This document shows positions 8,491-17,645 of a stretch of 64,000 nucleotides of DNA, piece after piece (positions within the stretch are counted from its first letter, which is position 1; every line of letters begins with the position of its first letter). Source of the stretch: Streptomyces bicolor (lineage in GTDB: Bacteria; Actinomycetota; Actinomycetes; Streptomycetales; Streptomycetaceae); the NCBI RefSeq assembly GCF_000719285.1, contig NZ_JOFS01000002.1, positions 1-64,000 of the forward strand, read 5' to 3'. The position numbers and the translations under genes were made by a program. The notes beneath the pieces were generated by a model. The model made no database searches and was not told the DNA's origin. It was given only the letters and a program-made list of their open reading frames with translations.

Positions 8491-9471
8491 TCAGTTCCGC
8501 GCCGCCTTGGGGTGCGACCGCACCCACCCCGCCCACGCCGACGTGATCATGTCCTGTACGTCGTGCTTGGCCTTCCAGCCCAGTTCGGCGGCGATGCGGT
8601 CGGCGGAGGCGACGACGCGGGCCGGGTCGCCGGGGCGGCGGGGCGTCACGGTCGGGGGGCGGTCGTAGCCGGTGATGGCGTTGATCATGTCGATCATCTC
8701 GCGGACCGAAACGCCCTCTCCGCGGCCGATGTTGAACGTGAGGTCGCGGCCCGGCGAGGCCTGGAGCGCGCGGGCCGCGGCCACGTGGGCCTCGGCCAGG
8801 TCGACGACGTGGATGTAGTCGCGGACGCAGGTGCCGTCGGGGGTCGGGTAGTCGTCGCCGAAGATGCGCGGGGGCGCGTTCTCCGTGAGCTTCTCGAAGA
8901 CCATGGGGATGAGGTTGAAGATCCCGGCGTCGGCGAGTTCGGGTGCGGCCGCGCCCGCCACGTTGAAGTAGCGCAGCGACGCCGTGGACAGGCCCGTCGC
9001 GCGGCCCGTCGCCCGGACCAGCCACTCGCCGGCCAGCTTCGTCTCGCCGTACGGCGACATCGGCACGCACGGCGTCTCCTCCACGACCAGATCCACGTCC
9101 GGCATGCCGTACACCGCCGCCGAGGAGGAGAAGACGAAGGACCGTACGCGTGCCGCGGTCACCGCTTCCAGGAGGACGCGCAGGCCCTCGACGTTCTCCC
9201 GGTAGTAGTGCAGGGGAAGGTCGACCGACTCGCCGACCTGCTTCTTCGCCGCGAGATGGATGACACCGGTGATGCGGTGCGCCAACAGCGCGCGGGCGAC
9301 GCGCTCGCTGTCCAGGGTCGAGCCGACCACCAGCGGCACGCCGTCGGGCACGCGCTCGAGGATGCCGGTGGACAGGTCGTCGTACACCACGGCGTGCTCA
9401 CCCGCCTGGGCCATCGCCCGTACGACGTGCGCTCCGATGTAACCGGCGCCGCCGGTGATCAGCCAGGTCAT
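8491..9471 (-). CDS. galE: UDP-glucose 4-epimerase
   Basis: The protein has 326 residues, in the extended short-chain dehydrogenase family. It carries an N-terminal NAD-binding GGAGYIGAH, a catalytic YGETK (Tyr-x-x-x-Lys) near residue 142, SSSAAVYG before it, and the substrate-pocket stretch FNVAGA. It interconverts UDP-glucose and UDP-galactose in the cytoplasm. Here, among wall-polymer genes, it could supply UDP-galactose or a related sugar nucleotide for envelope glycans rather than for galactose catabolism, since no galT or galK is nearby. The 5' flank carries short GT-rich repeats. Confidence 0.93.
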   Translation of the reverse strand: MTWLITGGAGYIGAHVVRAMAQAGEHAVVYDDLSTGILERVPDGVPLVVGSTLDSERVARALLAHRITGVIHLAAKKQVGESVDLPLHYYRENVEGLRVLLEAVTAARVRSFVFSSSAAVYGMPDVDLVVEETPCVPMSPYGETKLAGEWLVRATGRATGLSTASLRYFNVAGAAAPELADAGIFNLIPMVFEKLTENAPPRIFGDDYPTPDGTCVRDYIHVVDLAEAHVAAARALQASPGRDLTFNIGRGEGVSVREMIDMINAITGYDRPPTVTPRRPGDPARVVASADRIAAELGWKAKHDVQDMITSAWAGWVRSHPKAARN

Positions 9472-9490
9472 GTGCGGGCGTCTCCTCGTC

Positions 9491-9590
9491 AGTGGGCCTG
9501 TGGTGGTCCGTAGTGGGCCTGTGGTGGTCCGTGGTGGGTGTCGGTGACGTCGTCGGTGTCGGTGACCGTGGTCGGTGTCAGTGACAGTGA
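9491..9590. repeat. short GT-rich tandem repeats upstream of galE
   Basis: A 21-bp unit starting AGTGGGCCTG is repeated exactly twice (9491-9511 and 9512-9532). After it come degenerate GTCGGTGTCGGTGACCGTG-type units to about 9590. They lie in the leader side of galE, 20-120 bp before its start codon. A regulatory role is possible but nothing in the sequence demonstrates it. Confidence 0.6.
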
Positions 9591-9699
9591 AGCAGGCGGT
9601 GAAGTCTTGCGCGGACTACTGACGTAACGCCGCGTAAACCGGAGGCCACGCGTTGTGCCGGTGCGTCGTCGCTGTCCGGAATGGTCGGTCAATCGCCCG

Positions 9700-11007
9700 T
9701 CAAGCGGGACTTGGGGCCCGTGCCGGGAGGCGGCGGGAGTCGAGGTCCGGTTCACTCGCGGGCTGCGGCACTTCGGGGCCGGGCGAGTCGGTCGAGCGCC
9801 ACAGGCGGGTGAAGGCGAGGGCGGCGGCCGCGGCCAGGAGTCCGTTGCGCAGGAGCATCAGGGCGCAGCCGGTCCGGCTGCTCGCCATGACCTCGTGGTA
9901 GAGGACGGGATAGACGACGGCGCTGACCGCGGTCGCCGCGACGATCAGCGCGGCCACCGGGCGCTGGACGGTCCGCCGGGAGGTCAGGCACACGGCGGCC
10001 AGGCCCAGCAGCCAGATCATGTACTGCGGGCTGATCACCCTGCTCGTGACGGTGAAGAGCAGCACGGCGGCCAGCGCGGCGTCGTACGGGGTCGCCTCGG
10101 TCCAGCGCCCTGTCCTGGCCCGGAACCGCCACAGCAGCAGGGCCGCGAAGGCGAGGGCCGTGAGGGCGAGGGAGACCTGGGCGACGGCGGCCACGTACGG
10201 GCCGGTGAACTCCATCGCGCCGTACTGGTAGCGCACCGTGCCCGGCCACCCGGCATGGGTCGCCAGGCCGAGCACCGTGCCGCCGAGGGACTCGATCTGG
10301 ACGCCTCGGCCGCCCTGTTGGGTCAGGAAGGCGAGGGAATCGTCGAACGACATCCCGAGCAGCAGCAGGGCCGCCGCTCCCGACACGGCGCCCCAGATCC
10401 AGGTGGAGCGCGACGCACTCCCCTTCGGCGTCCCGATGAGTACCAGCGCCGGCCACACCTTCACCAGCGCGCCCAACGCCGCGAGCGCACCGCACGCACG
10501 CGTGGAGCGCTGCAACGTCAACAGGGCGATGACGGCGAAGGCCGTGACCTGGATGTCGTAGCGGGCGAACGGGATGTGCAGCAGGAGCGGCAGGCCGCCT
10601 GTCCAGAGCGCGGCGCCGCGCAGGGTGCGGCCGGGCCGCGTGCCCGCGCGTGTGAGCGCGACGGTGATGGCCGCGTCCGTGAGCACGGTGAGGGCGACGA
10701 ACGCCTGGAAGTACGTCAACCCGGGCAGCAGCGAGGGGGACAGCAGCACCGGTCCGGCGCCGGGAGGGTACTGCCACAGCGGGTCGTGCGCCGGGAAGGC
10801 GCCCTGGGAGAGGGTGCCGTACCAGTGTCCGTACAGGCCCCACACCTCGCGCGCCACCCCGCCGGCGCCCAGCAGGGGGAGGGAGTTGTGGGCGAGCAGC
10901 CACAGCATGGCGGCGCGGCTGAGCAGCCAGACGGCCGCCAGCGCGCGGACCGGGCGGATGTGGCGGATGGGGCTGATAAGGCCAATGAGGCGTGAGTGGT
11001 TCATCAC
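9700..11007 (-). CDS. membrane glycosyltransferase, GT87/DUF2029-like
   Basis: The protein has 435 residues with about ten hydrophobic segments. WQYPPGAGPVLL near residue 78 and LVKVWPALVL near 185 resemble the GT87 alpha-mannosyltransferase family, which uses polyprenyl-phosphate sugars on the outer face of the membrane. ISPQYMIWLLGLA late in the protein is another family-like stretch. Tandem starts GTG 11007 and ATG 11004 are equivalent. It is divergent from another membrane glycosyltransferase across an A/T-rich 89-bp promoter region containing TAATAG near 11076. Confidence 0.8.
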   Translation of the reverse strand: MMNHSRLIGLISPIRHIRPVRALAAVWLLSRAAMLWLLAHNSLPLLGAGGVAREVWGLYGHWYGTLSQGAFPAHDPLWQYPPGAGPVLLSPSLLPGLTYFQAFVALTVLTDAAITVALTRAGTRPGRTLRGAALWTGGLPLLLHIPFARYDIQVTAFAVIALLTLQRSTRACGALAALGALVKVWPALVLIGTPKGSASRSTWIWGAVSGAAALLLLGMSFDDSLAFLTQQGGRGVQIESLGGTVLGLATHAGWPGTVRYQYGAMEFTGPYVAAVAQVSLALTALAFAALLLWRFRARTGRWTEATPYDAALAAVLLFTVTSRVISPQYMIWLLGLAAVCLTSRRTVQRPVAALIVAATAVSAVVYPVLYHEVMASSRTGCALMLLRNGLLAAAAALAFTRLWRSTDSPGPEVPQPASEPDLDSRRLPARAPSPA

Positions 11008-11096
11008 GGCGGATCGTAAGCCGGATGAATGCGATATCGAAGGTGATACGCCGTCAATGAGTAGTAAGGGTCTGTTAATAGCACAAAATCGGTCCC

Positions 11097-12719
11097 GTGA
11101 TGTGCGCCGAACAGGAACAGAGGAGGGGCAGCCGCGCGCCAGGCGCGGCCACCGTCATCGCCGTCTGTGTCCCCATGATCGTCATGCTCGGGATCGGGCT
11201 GTGGGGGGTCGACCGGGCGGGCATGTGGCGGGACGAGGGGGTGACGTTCCAAGTCGCCCGGCGGTCGGTGCCGGAGATCTGGCGGCTGCTACGGAGCGCG
11301 GACGCCGTGCACGGGCTGTACTACCTGCTCATGCACGCGGTGCTCGACGTACACACGGACCAGCCCGGCGAGGTCGTCCTCCGGCTGCCCTCGGTACTCG
11401 GCGCGACCGCGGCCGCGGGGCTGGTCGCGGCGCTGGGAGCGCGGCTGGTGCGGCCCAGGGTGGGGCTGTGGGCCGGATCGCTGTTCGCGGTGACGCCGAT
11501 GGTCGGGCACTACGCACAGGAGGGGCGGTCGTACGCACTGGTGGCGGCCGGGGTGGCGGGGGCGACGTTGCTGCTGGTGCGGCGGGTGTGGTGGGCGTAC
11601 GGCCTCGTCCTCGGGGCCGCCTGTCTGCTGCACGAGCTGGCCGTGCTGGTGGTGTGTGCGCACGCCGTGACCCTGGCGGCGGGCCGGGCGTCGAGGCGGG
11701 TGTGGTTCGGGTGGGCGCGCGCGGTCGTCGGTGCGGGGATCGTCCTGCTGCCGCTGGTGGCCGTGTCGTGGGTGCAGGCCGGGCAGGTGGAGTGGCTGCC
11801 GGTGCCGGGGTGGGGGGCCGGCGAACGCCTCCTGCGGGGGTTCGTCGCCGGGCCGTCGGGGGTGGTGTTCGGGGCGTGCGTGCTGCTGATGGCGGTGGGG
11901 CTGGGGACGGGGCGCGTCGCGGTGGTCGCCCTGCCGCTGCTGGTGGTTCCGCCGGGGCTGCTCATCGCCGTGTCGCAGGTGCGGCCCATCTACGACGACC
12001 GGTATGTGCTGTACGCGCTCGCGGGGGCGCCGTTGCTCGTGGCGGCGGGGGCGGACCGGGTGGCCGCGCTCCTGGCACGCGAGCACCTGGACGCCGCCCT
12101 TCGTGCCCGCAACCCCGCCCGCCCACTGCGCCGTCCTCTGATCCCCCTGATCCCCCTGGCCGGCACCCTCGCCATCGCCCTCGCCTTCCTCCACCACCTC
12201 CCCCTCCACCGCCAGGACCGTTCCCCGACGCACCGCCCCGACAACCTCGCCGCCACCTCCGCGTTCGCCGCCCGGCACCTGCGTCCCGGCGACCTGGTGC
12301 TGTACCTGCCGTCGATCGGGCGGCGCTCGGCGCTCGCGTATCCGGAGGGGTTCCGGCGGGCCCGGGACATCGCGTTGCGGCAGTCCGGGCCGAGGTCGGG
12401 GACGCTGTACGGCCGTGAGGTGGGCGCCGAGGAACTGCGGCGCAGGCTCGACTCGGTCGACCGGGTCTGGGTCGTCGCCGAGCCGTACGCCCTGAACTCC
12501 CCCTGGTATCCGCGCAACCCCACCGAGCGCGCCAAGCTCGACATCGTGGCCGAGGAGTTCCGGCCCCTGCCCACCGGGCGGCACGACGCTCCGCTACGGC
12601 TGTACGTCCGCCGCCACCCCACGCACCACGCCGCGGGCGCTCCGCCTACGCCCCCTGCTCCGCCGACTCCTCCAGCGCAGCCGTCTCCTCCAGCGCAGCC
12701 GCGTCCAGAGCAGCCGTGA
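11097..12719 (+). CDS. membrane glycosyltransferase, PMT/ArnT-like (GT39/GT83 fold)
   Basis: The protein has 540 residues. After a short cytoplasmic start there is a first helix, then [14 protein letters not shown], the acidic first-loop motif of GT-C enzymes that use polyprenyl-phosphate sugars. [13 protein letters not shown] and further helices follow. A soluble C-terminal part of about 170 residues ends in a Pro-rich tail ([20 protein letters not shown]). GTG 11097 is followed directly by ATG 11100; either could start. The last 74 bp overlap the convergent ohrR gene, so the Pro-rich tail is antisense to the Ala/Glu-rich end of OhrR. Confidence 0.82.
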   Translation: MMCAEQEQRRGSRAPGAATVIAVCVPMIVMLGIGLWGVDRAGMWRDEGVTFQVARRSVPEIWRLLRSADAVHGLYYLLMHAVLDVHTDQPGEVVLRLPSVLGATAAAGLVAALGARLVRPRVGLWAGSLFAVTPMVGHYAQEGRSYALVAAGVAGATLLLVRRVWWAYGLVLGAACLLHELAVLVVCAHAVTLAAGRASRRVWFGWARAVVGAGIVLLPLVAVSWVQAGQVEWLPVPGWGAGERLLRGFVAGPSGVVFGACVLLMAVGLGTGRVAVVALPLLVVPPGLLIAVSQVRPIYDDRYVLYALAGAPLLVAAGADRVAALLAREHLDAALRARNPARPLRRPLIPLIPLAGTLAIALAFLHHLPLHRQDRSPTHRPDNLAATSAFAARHLRPGDLVLYLPSIGRRSALAYPEGFRRARDIALRQSGPRSGTLYGREVGAEELRRRLDSVDRVWVVAEPYALNSPWYPRNPTERAKLDIVAEEFRPLPTGRHDAPLRLYVRRHPTHHAAGAPPTPPAPPTPPAQPSPPAQPRPEQP

Positions 12720-13140
12720 GCTGGTCCAGCCGTGCGCGCAGCTCGCGGATCTCGTCCACGTCGAAGCCCGTCGCACCGGCGATCCGGCGCGGCACCTGCA
12801 GGGCCCGCTCGCGCAGGGCGGCGCCCTCCTCGGTCAGCCGCACCTCCACCGAGCGCTCGTCGCGCGCGCTGCGCTCCCGGCGTACCAGACCCGCCGCCTC
12901 CAGCCGCTTGAGCAGCGGTGACAGCGTGCCGGAGTCCAGGCGCAGGTGTTCGCCCAGCTTCTTCACGGGCAGGTCGCCGTGCTCCCACAGCACCAGCATC
13001 ACCAGGTACTGCGGGTAGGTGAGCCCCAGGTCCTTCAGGACCACGCGGTAGACGCCGCCGAAGGCGCGCGACGCGGCGTTCAGGGAGAAGCAGATCTGCT
13101 GGTCGAGGCGGAGCCAGTCGGCCGTGGGCGTGGTCGTCAT
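12646..13140 (-). CDS. ohrR: MarR-type organic peroxide sensor repressor
   Basis: The protein has 164 residues. [15 protein letters not shown] places Cys17 where OhrR proteins have their peroxide-reactive cysteine. A winged helix follows, with [25 protein letters not shown] and a wing [17 protein letters not shown]. The C-terminal ~30 residues are Ala/Glu-rich and longer than in most OhrR. When the cysteine is oxidised the repressor releases DNA, inducing ohr. The divergent ohr gene 122 bp away and the palindrome between them support the assignment. Confidence 0.93.
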   Translation of the reverse strand: MTTTPTADWLRLDQQICFSLNAASRAFGGVYRVVLKDLGLTYPQYLVMLVLWEHGDLPVKKLGEHLRLDSGTLSPLLKRLEAAGLVRRERSARDERSVEVRLTEEGAALRERALQVPRRIAGATGFDVDEIRELRARLDQLTAALDAAALEETAALEESAEQGA

Positions 13141-13178
13141 GCCTCAAGGGTAACTCGTGCCCATCATTTAGTTGTGTG

Positions 13179-13189
13179 CAATTGAATTG
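13179..13189. promoter_or_regulatory. OhrR operator
   Basis: CAATTGAATTG is a perfect 11-bp palindrome with a central G, in a locally A/T-rich stretch flanked by GTGTG on both sides. It matches the CAATT/AATTG core of known OhrR boxes. It lies between divergent ohrR and ohr, where one dimer could repress both. Confidence 0.8.
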
Positions 13190-13262
13190 TGTGCTCTACT
13201 GGTCTTCGTGCGGCGGCCGCCAACGGAGCCGTCGCAACGGGACTTGAGAGGGATGGTTTTCC

Positions 13263-13676
13263 ATGGACGCGCTCTACACCGCTGTCGCCACCGCCACCCA
13301 CGGCCGCGAGGGCCGCGCCGTCACCAACGACGGCAAGATCGACCTCGCGCTGGCCATGCCGGTGGAGCTGGGCGGCAACGGCCAGGGCACGAACCCGGAG
13401 CAGCTGTTCGCCGCCGGTTACGCCGCCTGCTTCGGCAGCGCCCTCGGCCTCGTCGGCCGCCAGGCCAAGGTCGACGTCTCCGACGCCGCCGTCACCGCCG
13501 AGGTCGGCATAGGCAAGCAGGGCGAGGGCTTCGGCCTAAAGGTGACGCTGCGCGTCGAGCTGCCCGACACCCTCGACGAAGCGACCGGCCGCAAGCTGGT
13601 CGAGCAGGCCCACCAGGTCTGCCCCTACTCCAACGCCACCCGCGGCAACATCGACGTCGACCTCGTCATCGAGTAA
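13263..13676 (+). CDS. ohr: organic hydroperoxide reductase Ohr
   Basis: The protein has 137 residues, the normal length. Its two redox cysteines are Cys56 in AGYAACFGSAL and Cys120 in HQVCPYSNATRGN, both in canonical OsmC/Ohr positions. It starts MDALYTAVATATHGREG. A GAGAGGGA ribosome site about 10 bp upstream supports the ATG at 13263. The enzyme reduces organic and lipid hydroperoxides at the expense of lipoyl or small thiols. It is regulated by the adjacent OhrR. Confidence 0.95.
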   Translation: MDALYTAVATATHGREGRAVTNDGKIDLALAMPVELGGNGQGTNPEQLFAAGYAACFGSALGLVGRQAKVDVSDAAVTAEVGIGKQGEGFGLKVTLRVELPDTLDEATGRKLVEQAHQVCPYSNATRGNIDVDLVIE

Positions 13677-13693
13677 CCCACCCGAACCGTCGG

Positions 13694-15313
13694 TCACCCG
13701 ATCCGCGCCAGCACCTCCCCCGTCGCCCGGCTCCAGGCCACCACCACCGCCTCCTCCGGCACCCGCTTCCACCGCGTCAGCAGCAGCCAGCGCGCGTGGT
13801 GGCGCCGGGCGACGGCCGTGCGCTCCGCCCGGTTCGACGTGGGGGAGAGGTAGGCGCGGACATCGGCGAGCCGGCGTTCCCGTTCCCGCTCGTCCAGGGC
13901 GGGGTCGGGCCAGATCGGCGCGGCGAGGTTCGGCCCGTACCCGGGCAGGGAGCGAGGGGCGAAGTGCCCGTCGGCGATGACCACTTCGCCCTTCCCGACA
14001 TGCCGCGCCACCCAGGCGTACGACGGCCACAGCGACGGCTGCTCCAGCCCGAACGGATCCAGCGCACGCGGCACCACCGCCCCGCCCTGCACGGTCAGGA
14101 ACCCGACACAGGCCCCGGTGGCCGCGGCCCCGCCCAGTACCCGGCGTGCCCTGCCCCACGGCCGGGGCGCCGCCAGCTCCACGGCCAGCGCGAACTGCGG
14201 CGGCACGAGGGTGAGCCCGAGAATCCTGCCGTAGGTGTAGTGGCCGCTGACCCAGCCGTACGACACGAGCAGGCAGTCGAGGGCGAACAGCAGCACCAGC
14301 GGATCCCGCCAGGAGCCCCGCCGCCACCGCAGCCACAGCGCCGGCAGCCCCAGCAGTGCCAGCCAGAACTGGCCGAAGAGCTGCTCGTACAGCCGCCGGT
14401 GCATCCGGTCCACGCTGTCGTTCCCGGCCAGCGCGAACACATCGAAGTACGGCCAGCACCCGGCGACCAGCACCGCCGCCCCCGCCGTCACCCCCCACCG
14501 CACGGCCACGGCGCCCGTCCGCCGACGCCACCCCCGCTGCCACCCGGCCACGAACGCCACCGCCCCCAGCAGCGCGGCCGCCGCCGTGATCGGATGGATC
14601 AGCAGGATCAGCCCGTACAGCGCCCCGAGCCCCGCATACCCGGCGACCGCCGGCAGCCCGCTCGGCCCGACGTACCGAACCTGCCCCTGCGTCCGCGCCG
14701 GTCCCTCCCCCCGGGCCCGCGCCCCCGTCAGCGCCCACGCCCAGAACGTCAGCCCGATGGCGAACGCCGAGGGATAGCCCAGGTTGCCCGTCATCGACAG
14801 CAGGCTCAGATACCCGCTCCACCAGGCCCGCTCGGTGCCCCACAGCAGTGTCATCGCCGCCAGCGCGAGCACCGGCGCCCACGGCCGTGGCGTGAGCACC
14901 CGCACGAAGCGGCCGACGCCGGTCAGCAGCACCAGCAGGTTCACCGGCCCGGCCAGCCGTACCACCTCCCAGCCGCCCATCCCGGTCAGCCGGGCGAAGA
15001 CACCCTGCGCGACGGCGTACGGCGAGTAGTACGGGCTGCCCACGCCCGGCAGGTCCGCCATCGGATGGCGCGGGTGGAGGAGGTCCGCCTCGAGGCGTTC
15101 GACGACCGCCGCGTGCTGGCCCGCGTCGCAGCACAGCGGCACGGCCCAGTACGCCAGTGACATCACCAGGAAGAACACGAACCCGAAGACCTGGTACGGC
15201 GTGGGACGCCAGAGGCGGCCGCCGCGCAGCGCTGTGGAACCACGCACCGCCCTTCGGCCGAGAGTGCTGACGGCCGCCTTTCCGACATGGGAGGTCGAGT
15301 GGGTTCGGGGCAT
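13694..15313 (-). CDS. polytopic membrane protein, putative GT-C-like
   Basis: The protein has 539 residues. A basic N-terminus of ~40 residues precedes at least eleven hydrophobic segments and a soluble C-terminal stretch of ~110 residues. An acidic first-loop motif CCDAGQHAAVVERLEADLLHPRHPM resembles the DE-type loop of GT-C glycosyltransferases, but no family signature is certain. Neighbours are the TagF-like array 46 bp upstream on the same strand and convergent ohr 17 bp away. A role in envelope glycan assembly is inferred from context only. Confidence 0.7.
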   Translation of the reverse strand: MPRTHSTSHVGKAAVSTLGRRAVRGSTALRGGRLWRPTPYQVFGFVFFLVMSLAYWAVPLCCDAGQHAAVVERLEADLLHPRHPMADLPGVGSPYYSPYAVAQGVFARLTGMGGWEVVRLAGPVNLLVLLTGVGRFVRVLTPRPWAPVLALAAMTLLWGTERAWWSGYLSLLSMTGNLGYPSAFAIGLTFWAWALTGARARGEGPARTQGQVRYVGPSGLPAVAGYAGLGALYGLILLIHPITAAAALLGAVAFVAGWQRGWRRRTGAVAVRWGVTAGAAVLVAGCWPYFDVFALAGNDSVDRMHRRLYEQLFGQFWLALLGLPALWLRWRRGSWRDPLVLLFALDCLLVSYGWVSGHYTYGRILGLTLVPPQFALAVELAAPRPWGRARRVLGGAAATGACVGFLTVQGGAVVPRALDPFGLEQPSLWPSYAWVARHVGKGEVVIADGHFAPRSLPGYGPNLAAPIWPDPALDERERERRLADVRAYLSPTSNRAERTAVARRHHARWLLLTRWKRVPEEAVVVAWSRATGEVLARIG

Positions 15314-15358
15314 TTGCCGTATGTTCCCGATGTCCCCGGCCGGGTCAACGGCATTGCC

Positions 15359-17644
15359 TCACATCACCACATCGAGTGAGCCCGGCTGAGCCCGCCACCG
15401 CGGGGACCGGCGAGCGTCCGTCAGCGACCTCTCGCCCGCCGGAGCGGGCACCCTCGCCACGCCGACCGGCCCCTCCGGCATCCGCTCACCCAGCATCACC
15501 ATGCGCACGACCCGCTCGGCGGCGTGTCCGTCGTCGAACTCGCAGAACCGCTCCCGGAATCCGGCCCGCGCCCGCGCCGACTCCCCGTCCCGCCACGTCC
15601 CGGACGCGAACAGCCACGCCAACTCCCGGTAGGAGCCCGACACATGGCCCGGCGCGTCGGCCGTGATGTCGAAGTAGGCGCCCCGGCTCGCCGCGTACGC
15701 CCCCCAGTCGTCGGCGTGGATCACGATCGGCCGGTCCAGGTTGGCGTAGTCGAACATCAGGGCCGAGTAGTCGGTGACCAGGACGTCGGCGGCGAGCATC
15801 ACATCCTCGACGTGCGGCTCGTCCGTCGCGTCGATCAGTACGCCCCGCCGGTGCAGATCCGCCAGGCCCATCCCGCGTGCCGTGCCCTTCGCCAGCGACG
15901 GGTGCAGCCGTACGACGAGCGTGTGGCCGGTGCCCAGATCCTCGGCGAACCGGGCGAGATCGATCCGGTCGACATGGCCGTCCCGGCGGTAGTCGCGACG
16001 GGTCGGCGCGTACAGCACGACGGTGTTCCCGGCGGGGACACCGAGCCGGGCACGGGCCGCCTCACCGGCCCCGGGACCGGCGTTGACCAGCACGTCGTTG
16101 CGCGGGCTCCCGGTCCTGAGCGACGTGAAGTGACAGGGACAGGCCCGCTCCCACACCAGCTCCGAGTGCCGGTTGGCCACCAGGCTGTAGTCCCAGCGGT
16201 CGGCCCGCCACAGCATCTTCGGCACGTCGAAACCGTGCCGGGCGCCGGGCTTGGCCAGCAGGTCGGCCGCCATGTACTTGAGCGGGGTGCCCAGGTGGGT
16301 GTGGAGGTGGATGCTGCCGGGGCGCTTGGCCAGGGTGCCGGGCCAGTTGACGTTGTTCACCCAGTACGTGGCCCGCGCCATGACCTCGTGATAGCGCCGG
16401 GAGCCCGGCGTCACGAAGTCGATGCCGGGCGGCAGCGCCTCCACCGCGTCCTCCTGGACGACCCACACACCCCTGATGTGCGGGGCGATCTCGCGGGCCT
16501 TGGCGTGGATCGCCGCCGGATCGCCGAGCACTCCCCGGTGCGTGAACGCCGAGTAGACGGCCAGGTGCGGATCGAGCGGCAGCCTGGAGTGCGCCGTGTA
16601 CCAGGTCCTCCGGGCCCGCTCCGAGGCCGCCTGTGTCACCCGCCGCTTGCCGTTCCCCGCCCTCCTGCGCAGGTCACGCAGACCGCGAGCCACGGCATAC
16701 GACGCATACGGCGCCGACGCCGGCAGCCGCATCTCCTTGCCGCGCCAGCCGTCCGGCGGCGTGAAGCCCTCCGGGACGTGCCGGGCGTGGAAGGAGCGGA
16801 TCTCACGGTAGAAGTCCCCGCGGTCCCTCGGCATCACCCGGTCGTCGCGCGCGAGCACGAACAGCATGTGATCCAGGGCCCGTTCGAACAGCAGCGGGCG
16901 CGCCCACGCCAGGTCCGGGCGCTCCTCGAGGAACGCGAACAGGCCCTCGTACTGCGCGAAGATGTCGAAGTGCCGCCGCCCCGGCGTCTTGGTGATCGCG
17001 CCCTGCCGGCGCTGCCGGTACTCGACCCCGATCCGCTCCAGGCAGGCGATGCGGTCGGCCAGCACCATCGAGCGGTAGGTGACGGGCGCGTCCTCGTACA
17101 GGCCCGGGGCGTAGCTCAGCTCGTGCTTCAGGAAGAAGTCGCGGCGGTACGCCTTGTTCCAGGCGACCAGGAACAGGTGGAGGTACTCGGGGCGCTCGCG
17201 GATGCTGAAGGTGCCGGTACCGGCCGCGGCCAGCAGGTCCGCCGCCGTGCTGCGGCCGCCGCGGCCCCACCAGTGGGTGCGTACATGGTCGAAGACCAGG
17301 ATGTCCGGGTCCCGGTTCGCCTCCAGGCGTGCCGCCACGGCGGCCAGCAGGCCCGGGGTGTAGGAGTCGTCGCTGTCGAGGAAGAGGACGTAGTCGCCGC
17401 TCGCCTCCTCCAGACCGGCGTTGCGGGCCCGGCCGAGGCCGACGTTCTCCGGCAGGTGCAGCACGCGCACGCGTGCGTCGCGGTCGGCGTAGGCGTCCAG
17501 GATGGCGGGGCAGCCGTCGGGGGAGCGGTCGTCGACGGCGATCACCTCGAGGTCCGTGAACGACTGCCCGAGCACCGAGTCCAGGCACTCCCGCAGGAAC
17601 CCCTGCACCTTGAAGACGGGGACGATGATGCTGAAGCGGGGCAC
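15359..17644 (-). CDS. TagF-type fusion: GT2 domain plus glycerophosphotransferase-like domain (array member 3)
   Basis: The protein has 761 residues. The N-terminal GT-A domain looks intact: MPRFSIIVPVFKVQ, DDRSPDGC, then LFLDSDDSYTPG near residue 93. The C-terminal half keeps NNVNWPG, RLHPSLAKG and LVTDYSALMFDYANLDRPI. However, the motif normally HGTPLK reads HTHLGTPLK, with Leu for the key His, and YAPTHRD reads YAPTRRD. The polymerase half may therefore have altered chemistry or be inactive. The GTG start at 17642-17644 follows the upstream stop by 1 bp, so translation is likely coupled. Confidence 0.86.
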   Translation of the reverse strand: MPRFSIIVPVFKVQGFLRECLDSVLGQSFTDLEVIAVDDRSPDGCPAILDAYADRDARVRVLHLPENVGLGRARNAGLEEASGDYVLFLDSDDSYTPGLLAAVAARLEANRDPDILVFDHVRTHWWGRGGRSTAADLLAAAGTGTFSIRERPEYLHLFLVAWNKAYRRDFFLKHELSYAPGLYEDAPVTYRSMVLADRIACLERIGVEYRQRRQGAITKTPGRRHFDIFAQYEGLFAFLEERPDLAWARPLLFERALDHMLFVLARDDRVMPRDRGDFYREIRSFHARHVPEGFTPPDGWRGKEMRLPASAPYASYAVARGLRDLRRRAGNGKRRVTQAASERARRTWYTAHSRLPLDPHLAVYSAFTHRGVLGDPAAIHAKAREIAPHIRGVWVVQEDAVEALPPGIDFVTPGSRRYHEVMARATYWVNNVNWPGTLAKRPGSIHLHTHLGTPLKYMAADLLAKPGARHGFDVPKMLWRADRWDYSLVANRHSELVWERACPCHFTSLRTGSPRNDVLVNAGPGAGEAARARLGVPAGNTVVLYAPTRRDYRRDGHVDRIDLARFAEDLGTGHTLVVRLHPSLAKGTARGMGLADLHRRGVLIDATDEPHVEDVMLAADVLVTDYSALMFDYANLDRPIVIHADDWGAYAASRGAYFDITADAPGHVSGSYRELAWLFASGTWRDGESARARAGFRERFCEFDDGHAAERVVRMVMLGERMPEGPVGVARVPAPAGERSLTDARRSPRWRAQPGSLDVVM

Positions 17645-17645
17645 G

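Noticed and set aside
7970..8668. A continuous plus-strand gene into galE
   Set aside because: It would run antisense into the confident galE 3' end, and coding composition changes frame near 8230.
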